Origin: DASTSN01 sp035549175
GTDB lineage: Bacteria > Bacteroidota > Bacteroidia > Chitinophagales > Chitinophagaceae
Length of the DNA: 26,516 nucleotides
Assembly (NCBI GenBank): GCA_035549175.1
Contig: DASZRL010000120.1
Location: 1 to 26,516, forward strand
Reading direction: 5' to 3'
In this document: one piece after another, positions 23,174 to 26,516 of the stretch
How positions within the stretch are numbered: the stretch's first letter is position 1
Layout of the letters: each line of letters begins with the position of its first letter
Position numbers and translations under genes: made by a program
Notes under the pieces: model-generated
What the model was told of the DNA's origin: nothing
The model's input: only the letters and a program-made list of their open reading frames with translations
Database searches by the model: none

Positions 23174-23626
23174 TTATTTCTGGCAAATTTCATTTGCGTG
23201 CCGGGCTGTTAGCCTCCATACACCATTCTGTTTCATCCATATATTGGTATAGCGCCGCTTGATGGTTTGTCCGGCTGTTGGAGAATTTCCAGCTTCAACG
23301 ACTTCTTCGCTGCCCATGGTGATGACCACATCCTTTTTTACCATTATCTGCTCAATGTTCCGGGTGAGAAAGGAAAGCCTTATTATACCCTTATTAATCA
23401 AGTCAATTACTTCCCGGCTGCTCAGCGTAACCCGGTTGAAAGGAGCATTGACCATAAAGTCGGCCGCCCACACTTCTTTCAGACTGGAGGTGTCATGGTT
23501 GAGCATTGCATTTCGTTCTTTCTCTTCCAATTTCCTGATTTCAGATTCCACTTTGGAGTGGTTGTCTTGGGCATAGATGCCAAGCGCATGGCTCAGAAAA
23601 CCACCTAGAATTAAGAGCTTTTTCAT
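23174..23626 (-). CDS. Secreted NTF2-like (SnoaL/DUF4440) domain protein
   Basis: A 150-residue protein with a signal peptide (MKKLLILGGFLSHALGIYA) followed by one cone-shaped NTF2-like domain: SEIRKLEEKERNAMLNHD, LKEVWAADFMVNAPFNRV, then VVITMGSEEVVEAG and YTNIWMKQNGVWRLTARHAN. The family binds small ligands or acts as a small hydrolase or isomerase; no catalytic set can be assigned. The start at 23626 is chosen over 23662 because it opens the signal peptide and sits 21 bp after a -7 box. It lies 70 bp downstream of, and on the same strand as, an AraC regulator gene. Confidence 0.75.
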   Translation of the reverse strand: MKKLLILGGFLSHALGIYAQDNHSKVESEIRKLEEKERNAMLNHDTSSLKEVWAADFMVNAPFNRVTLSSREVIDLINKGIIRLSFLTRNIEQIMVKKDVVITMGSEEVVEAGNSPTAGQTIKRRYTNIWMKQNGVWRLTARHANEICQK

Positions 23627-23636
23627 TGTTATTTGG

Positions 23637-23655
23637 TTTGTTTCAAACAAATCTA
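23637..23655 (-). promoter_or_regulatory. Promoter box overlapping a 15-bp dyad in front of the NTF2-like gene
   Basis: On the minus strand TAGATTTG (23655-23648) matches the TAnnTTTG -7 consensus. It overlaps TTTGTTT-C-AAACAAA (23637-23651), a perfect 7-bp dyad around one base, placed between the -7 box and the ATG at 23626. A regulator bound there would block or control initiation. The adjacent AraC-type protein is a candidate, without direct evidence. Confidence 0.4.
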
Positions 23656-23696
23656 AAGGCACCCAAAGAGAGATAGGTGGTAAAAATGCGGCAACT

Positions 23697-24542
23697 TTAT
23701 TGTGTTTTATCAGAATGCAGGGCTAACTTCAGCCACCGTTCAGGTGATTGTGCATTTTCAGTCATAAGTGTTTTCGGCGTGGCGCCATCAAAGGCTTTAA
23801 AATCCTTCACCAGATGCTGATAATCGTTATATCCTGTTTCGATCGCGATGCTGAACCAATCCTTGTTGGGATGCCGCTCCTTCAATTCATTCGCCCGGCT
23901 AAAACGGCACAGCCGGGCAAAGAGTTTTGGAGTTAGTCCAATGTGACGGAGAAATGTTCGTTCAAACTGTCGGTGGCTTAGGCAGGCGAGAGAAGCCATT
24001 TTATCTAAATTAAAGATTTCCGGATTTTCTAAAATAAGCTTTGGTACCAAAAGGGATAGATGGGGATTGATTGAAAAATTTTGGAATTTATTCCAAAGAA
24101 AATCCTCGACCATCTTTAGTATTTGGTCATACGATGTTGCATTCGCCATTTGCTCGTGCAATTGTCGAACTTCTTTGCCCAAGATCACTTCGGCATCTAT
24201 ATTTTTTTGCACCAACTCGCTCATGGGTAGTCGCAGCAAAAGATGCAACATTCCGGGTTGAAGGCGAACAAAAAACATGAGGTATTCCTCCGGAAGCTGA
24301 AGATTTTGTCTTTCGATGGAAGGCCCGAAAATGACCGATTGTGCTCTTTTCTCGATAATGCCATTTTTAGCCTGGGAACACAAAAGAAATCCTTTGAGGT
24401 AAAAGGTCATGCCTTCCTCAGGGGTTGCGTGGTAGTGCTTTAAAGGAAGTACAGTTCCTGGCTTGACTTTAACATGAAACAGCAGGTACTCCCGCACGAA
24501 GTCTTTTAAATGCAAACTCGGCTGAATGAATTGGAAAATCAT
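23697..24542 (-). CDS. AraC-family transcriptional regulator
   Basis: A 281-residue regulator. The N-terminal part (1-150) is a cupin-like sensing domain (DFVREYLLFHVKV, TPEEGMTFYLKGF, VIFGPSIERQNLQLP), and the C-terminal part (about 165-265) is the AraC double HTH (IFNLDKMASLACLSHRQFER, IGLTPKLFARLCRFSRA, WFSIAIETGYNDYQHLVKDF). The ligand is unknown; no metal-binding cysteines are seen, so it is unlike the copper sensor. It is AT-richer than the left half of the window. It is followed by the NTF2-like gene on the same strand, which may be its target. Confidence 0.88.
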   Translation of the reverse strand: MIFQFIQPSLHLKDFVREYLLFHVKVKPGTVLPLKHYHATPEEGMTFYLKGFLLCSQAKNGIIEKRAQSVIFGPSIERQNLQLPEEYLMFFVRLQPGMLHLLLRLPMSELVQKNIDAEVILGKEVRQLHEQMANATSYDQILKMVEDFLWNKFQNFSINPHLSLLVPKLILENPEIFNLDKMASLACLSHRQFERTFLRHIGLTPKLFARLCRFSRANELKERHPNKDWFSIAIETGYNDYQHLVKDFKAFDGATPKTLMTENAQSPERWLKLALHSDKTQ

Positions 24543-24754
24543 GTATAAAAGTGGTGAATATGTTCTAACACTTTAATATAAAAATTTCCAGTGGATTTGA
24601 AAGCTTCTAACTTCTCCACTGCATTTAAAGGTATAAACTCCGGTTCGGTTTTTTAGTTATATGTAAGCTCTCCCGAAATTCGACCACGCGAATAAGCGTG
24701 ATGGATGGAATTACGTAGGAGGGAGGACTTTAATGACATGGCCTGACTAGCGGT

Positions 24755-24770
24755 CCTGCCTGCGGGCAGG
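24755..24770. repeat. Short palindromic element CCTGCC-TGCG-GGCAGG
   Basis: Perfect 6-bp arms (24755-24760 and 24765-24770) around TGCG. The GC-rich hairpin stands out in AT-rich intergenic DNA just before a small ORF. It resembles short dispersed intergenic palindromes of Bacteroidota genomes or a bidirectional terminator; only one copy is present here. Confidence 0.35.
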
Positions 24771-24783
24771 GTACTGAAGTTGT

Positions 24784-25032
24784 ATGAATTATAAAGATTC
24801 GTATAATGGATTCTACGTGTCGTTAGCCTCTCTTACGTTAAACCTGCTATTGACAGCTGTGCATTATTTCAATCTTTCTTGTGACAATCAATTCATCGCT
24901 TGTATTGGAAGAATGGCTGATATTTTCCATTTTCCCGATTTATTTACCAAAATCATATTCATTAGAAATTTTATTGGTTTGGGATTTTATCCTGATTTTC
25001 CGATTAAAAAAGTGATTGGCACATCGATGTGA
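24784..25032 (+). CDS. Small hypothetical ORF (82 aa)
   Basis: An 82-residue ORF (MNYKDSYNGFYVSLASLTLN...) with two moderately hydrophobic segments (LASLTLNLLLTAVHYFNL and TKIIFIRNFIGLGFY). I recognise no family. The GTTGT preceding the ATG resembles other starts in the window, but the composition of this AT-rich stretch could produce such an ORF by chance. It is listed with low confidence as the only open frame between the AraC gene and the truncated NTF2-like gene. Confidence 0.25.
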   Translation: MNYKDSYNGFYVSLASLTLNLLLTAVHYFNLSCDNQFIACIGRMADIFHFPDLFTKIIFIRNFIGLGFYPDFPIKKVIGTSM

Positions 25033-25082
25033 CGGCTTTTCTTGTCCAGCGTTATGATTTTTTGATTTGGTCCTATCTGGTT

Positions 25083-25340
25083 CTAAACTCCATGTCCCTT
25101 ATATAACGTTTCAAATCTTTTTAGTGCGGAATTCTTACCCCAGACTGTTTGACCTTTTGTAATCCAAATAAAGTCAGGAGAGTCAATTAATAAATTGTCA
25201 AGTGCTGCCAGGTCATGTTGATTTTGTGCTTTAAAAAATTGTTCAAATGTTGTTATTGGGTCGCCCTTTATTGCGCCATATGAATTTAAGAAAACTGTCA
25301 GCAGAAAGGTCAATACTGAATAAATCAATCTGGTTTTCAT
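25083..25340 (-). pseudogene. Truncated secreted NTF2-like (SnoaL) protein
   Basis: An 85-residue ORF with a signal peptide (MKTRLIYSVLTFLLTVFLNSYG) followed by the first half of an NTF2-like domain (ITTFEQFFKAQNQHDLAALD, DSPDFIWITKGQTVWGKNSA, LKRFETLYKGHGV) and an early TAG. Family members run to about 140-150 residues, so the second half of the sheet is missing; downstream sequence in all three frames does not resume it. It is probably inactive. It is similar in kind, though not closely in sequence, to the intact NTF2-like protein at 23174-23626. Confidence 0.6.
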
Positions 25341-25551
25341 TGTGAATTAATTTAAATGTCTGTATTGTCTCGGTGCATGCTGCCATCGGACAGGGATTTT
25401 GTGGGTGGGAGACCATTATGCCGTCCGCTGGAACCGCAGTACGGATTTATTACCCAATTGAAATTATGAATTATGGGGGATAGTTAATTATCAAGCTAGA
25501 ACATCGGGCTGGCTTGGCAAATGTATGTGGTTACCATGTTTTTTCCTGGTT

Positions 25552-25779
25552 TCATGAAGTTGCATGGTTGTGGCCGGCTTCCTTTCTGTTGGGATTGTCT
25601 ATGACGACACAACAAGTACCATCTTTATCCGGCGGTTTTAAAAAATTAATTCCGTTTGCTTGAATCCATTTTGTCTTGGCATAAGGTACGTCAAAATAAT
25701 ATTTACCATTATTGATTTCGTAATGGCTACGACAGGGAATGATAGGTATTGCGTCCTTGGTAGGATAGACTTCTGTCAC
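25552..25779 (-). CDS. Small hypothetical ORF (75 aa, GTG start)
   Basis: A 75-residue ORF (VTEVYPTKDAIPIIPCRSHY... ending NRKEAGHNHATS). There is no signal peptide, no recognised family, and three cysteines. The only starts available are GTG 25779 or a non-standard codon a little upstream before an in-frame stop, so it may be the tail of a broken gene. It diverges from the excisionase-like gene, with 16 bp between their starts. Confidence 0.35.
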   Translation of the reverse strand: MTEVYPTKDAIPIIPCRSHYEINNGKYYFDVPYAKTKWIQANGINFLKPPDKDGTCCVVIDNPNRKEAGHNHATS

Positions 25780-25795
25780 GTCTCTTGGGGGGTCA

Positions 25796-25996
25796 ATGCA
25801 ATATCAGATAAAGAATGAGAAGTGGAATTCCGGCGAGGAAGCCATGAAGAAGCTTCTAATTACCAGCAAAACAACATTGAAGAAATTCAGAGATGAAGGA
25901 CACATTCGGTTTACCCAGCAGGACAAGAAGATCATCTTGTACGATCTGGATTCCATACAAGAACATTTAGAGAAATACGCTAAACAAATATTTTAA
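25796..25996 (+). CDS. Excisionase-like helix-turn-helix protein
   Basis: A 66-residue basic protein. EEAMKKLLITSKTTLKKFRD forms the recognition-helix region and GHIRFTQQDKKIILYDLDSI the wing of a MerR/excisionase (HTH_17) winged helix, ending in a helix that reads QEHLEKYAKQI. Such proteins direct integrase excision or act as small regulators. An internal ATG (MKKLLITSK) would be an alternative start. Its TAA overlaps the next ATG by one base (TAATG), so the two ORFs are translationally coupled. No integrase is in view; the setting is an IS-rich, decayed segment. Confidence 0.6.
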   Translation: MQYQIKNEKWNSGEEAMKKLLITSKTTLKKFRDEGHIRFTQQDKKIILYDLDSIQEHLEKYAKQIF

Positions 25997-26127
25997 TGGA
26001 TAGCAGTGAACAGACCTTCATTAAAGGCTGCAATGCCGGCTACCTGATGCGCAAACATGATCCTGCTTTAATCGAACGCCTACCCAAGCTTAAGTCCTTA
26101 TTACAGTCTATCAAGATAGGGTTTTAG
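25996..26127 (+). CDS. Short ORF coupled to the excisionase-like gene, probably truncated
   Basis: 43 residues: MDSSEQTFIKGCNAGYLMRK, then HDPALIERLPKLKSLLQSIK and IGF. The beginning (F-x-x-G-x-N-x-G-Y-L-x-x-H-x-P-x-L) resembles, from memory, a family of small Bacteroidota proteins of about 60-100 residues encoded next to HTH genes; here the frame ends early after LKSLL. It overlaps the end of a convergent ORF by 27 bp, which suggests that a rearrangement joined two unrelated ends near 26095. Confidence 0.45.
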   Translation: MDSSEQTFIKGCNAGYLMRKHDPALIERLPKLKSLLQSIKIGF

Positions 26128-26259
26128 TCTGTTGAGAAAATCTTCAAAAGCCGGTTGCCCCCGATAATATAATGCCGCTGTTGACCGGTAGCGGTTTTCA
26201 AATGCTTCTCGGGTAGCAGGATCCCTGAGAAGAAAAGCTTCGTTTTCCCCGGATGGGAA
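26101..26259 (-). pseudogene. C-terminal remnant of a gene interrupted by the IS256-family element
   Basis: From the element boundary (about 26260) the minus strand reads PSGENEAFLLRDPATREAFE, then NRYRSTAALYYRGQPAFEDF and LNRLKPYLDRL to TAA at 26101-26103. The composition and helical pattern look like a true protein C terminus, while the longer ORF from 26331 only continues across the insertion end. I do not recognise the family. The N-terminal part would lie beyond the element, outside the window. Confidence 0.45.
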
Positions 26260-26286
26260 GAGAGTATAAAATATTTTGTGTAAATG
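26260..26286 (-). repeat. Probable terminal inverted repeat of the IS256-family element
   Basis: The outermost bases read GAGAGTATAAAA then TATTTTGTGTAAATG on the + strand. This resembles the end of IS256 itself, which as I recall begins GATAAAG and contains TTGTGTAAAA at the same distance. The tip is set at G26260, with an uncertainty of a few bases, because the coding sense of the interrupted gene begins there. Confidence 0.45.
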
Positions 26287-26302
26287 CCATAAGCAACTGT
26301 TG

Positions 26303-26516
26303 TTAGAGCTGGCATCTGTTTCCAAAAACAATTAAGAACTGGTGGAGTATGTACCCCCAATTTTGGATGGGCATGCTCCATTTTTTTTCGATGTTCATGA
26401 TGGCCATATAGACAGCTTTCTGGGCAGCCTGGTCATCTACGAACTGAACCCTGGTTTTGGTATATTTACGGATACCCCGGTTCAGGTTTTCAATCGTATT
26501 GGTGGTATAGATGATT
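26303..26516 (-). CDS. IS256-family transposase, C-terminal fragment (gene runs off the window)
   Basis: The 70 visible residues begin IIYTTNTIENLNRGIRKYTK, continue VQFVDDQAAQKAVYMAIMNI, EKKWSMPIQNWGYILHQFLI, and stop after VFGNRCQL at TAA 26303-26305. YTTNxIExLNxxxRKxTK is the hallmark of the C-terminal part of IS256/mutator transposases and holds the Glu that I take to be the last residue of the DDE triad; MAIMNIxKKWxMPIxNWG is the usual end. The enzyme cuts and joins the element ends. The 5' part lies beyond the window edge. Confidence 0.88.
   Translation of the reverse strand, partial: IIYTTNTIENLNRGIRKYTKTRVQFVDDQAAQKAVYMAIMNIEKKWSMPIQNWGYILHQFLIVFGNRCQL

Larger units (their letters stand above)
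26260..26516 (-). mobile_element. Right end of an IS256-family insertion sequence
   Basis: The segment holds the 3' end of a transposase gene followed by about 43 bp of non-coding DNA ending in an AT-rich terminal sequence. The element continues past the right edge of the window, so its left end and the target duplication cannot be checked. Confidence 0.7.

Noticed and set aside
24640..24785. Possible integron attC site or group II intron remnant in the gap before the 82-residue ORF
   Set aside because: Small palindromes are present, but neither the RYYYAAC/GTTRRRY core pair nor an intron domain V could be found.
26124..26381. 85-residue minus-strand ORF across the IS end
   Set aside because: It runs through the transposase 3' end out of frame and across the terminal repeat; it is a chance frame.
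1..26516. CRISPR array, tRNA or rRNA genes
   Set aside because: No regularly spaced direct repeats, tRNA cloverleaf with CCA-type end or rRNA-like conserved segment was seen on either strand.

Overview
The window looks like a chromosomal segment of a GC-rich member of the Bacteroidota (probably a Chitinophaga-like lineage). The reasons are the gene families (Bacteroidota-type rhamnose kinase, AraC regulators with a fused metal-binding domain, an HYC_CC_PP small protein, CusB adaptors with N-terminal heavy-metal-binding domains), starts preceded by A-rich leaders without Shine-Dalgarno sequences, and several TAnnTTTG-like -7 boxes. I identified everything by reading motifs; no database search was possible.

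Region 1 (1-6744) is a rhamnose unit on the + strand: the tail of an upstream gene (possibly a rhamnose isomerase), an FGGY rhamnulokinase-like kinase, and two secreted GH78-type alpha-L-rhamnosidases with different active-site signatures. Together they would release L-rhamnose from plant or microbial glycans and phosphorylate it after isomerisation.

Region 2 (7069-18473) is a copper/silver resistance island, all on the + strand: an AraC-type regulator with an N-terminal HMA-like CxxC domain, a CopA-type P1B ATPase, a small exported HYC_CC_PP-like protein, a CusA-type RND pump, a CusC/TolC-type outer-membrane channel, two tandem CusB-type lipoprotein adaptors carrying three metal-binding HMBD domains between them, and a 78-residue HMA metallochaperone. 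The most notable feature is that cusA is split into two ORFs overlapping by ATGA. The split is caused by an AT-rich 41-bp stretch between two GCGGCC direct repeats. Removing one repeat plus the insert (47 bp) restores a single in-frame pump of 1,057 residues.

Region 3 (18499-21903) holds housekeeping-like genes: a metallophosphoesterase, a LEA-like amphipathic helical protein with a good terminator, a bleomycin-resistance/VOC protein and a 414-residue protein of unknown function.

Region 4 (about 22000-26516) is AT-richer and has the character of decayed accessory DNA: an XRE regulator relic with two poly-A frameshifts, a membrane-anchored HNH protein, an AraC regulator next to an NTF2-like secreted protein, a truncated NTF2-like protein, small orphan ORFs, an excisionase-like HTH gene coupled to a short ORF, and the 3' end of an IS256-family element that interrupts another gene. 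No tRNA, rRNA or CRISPR array was seen.
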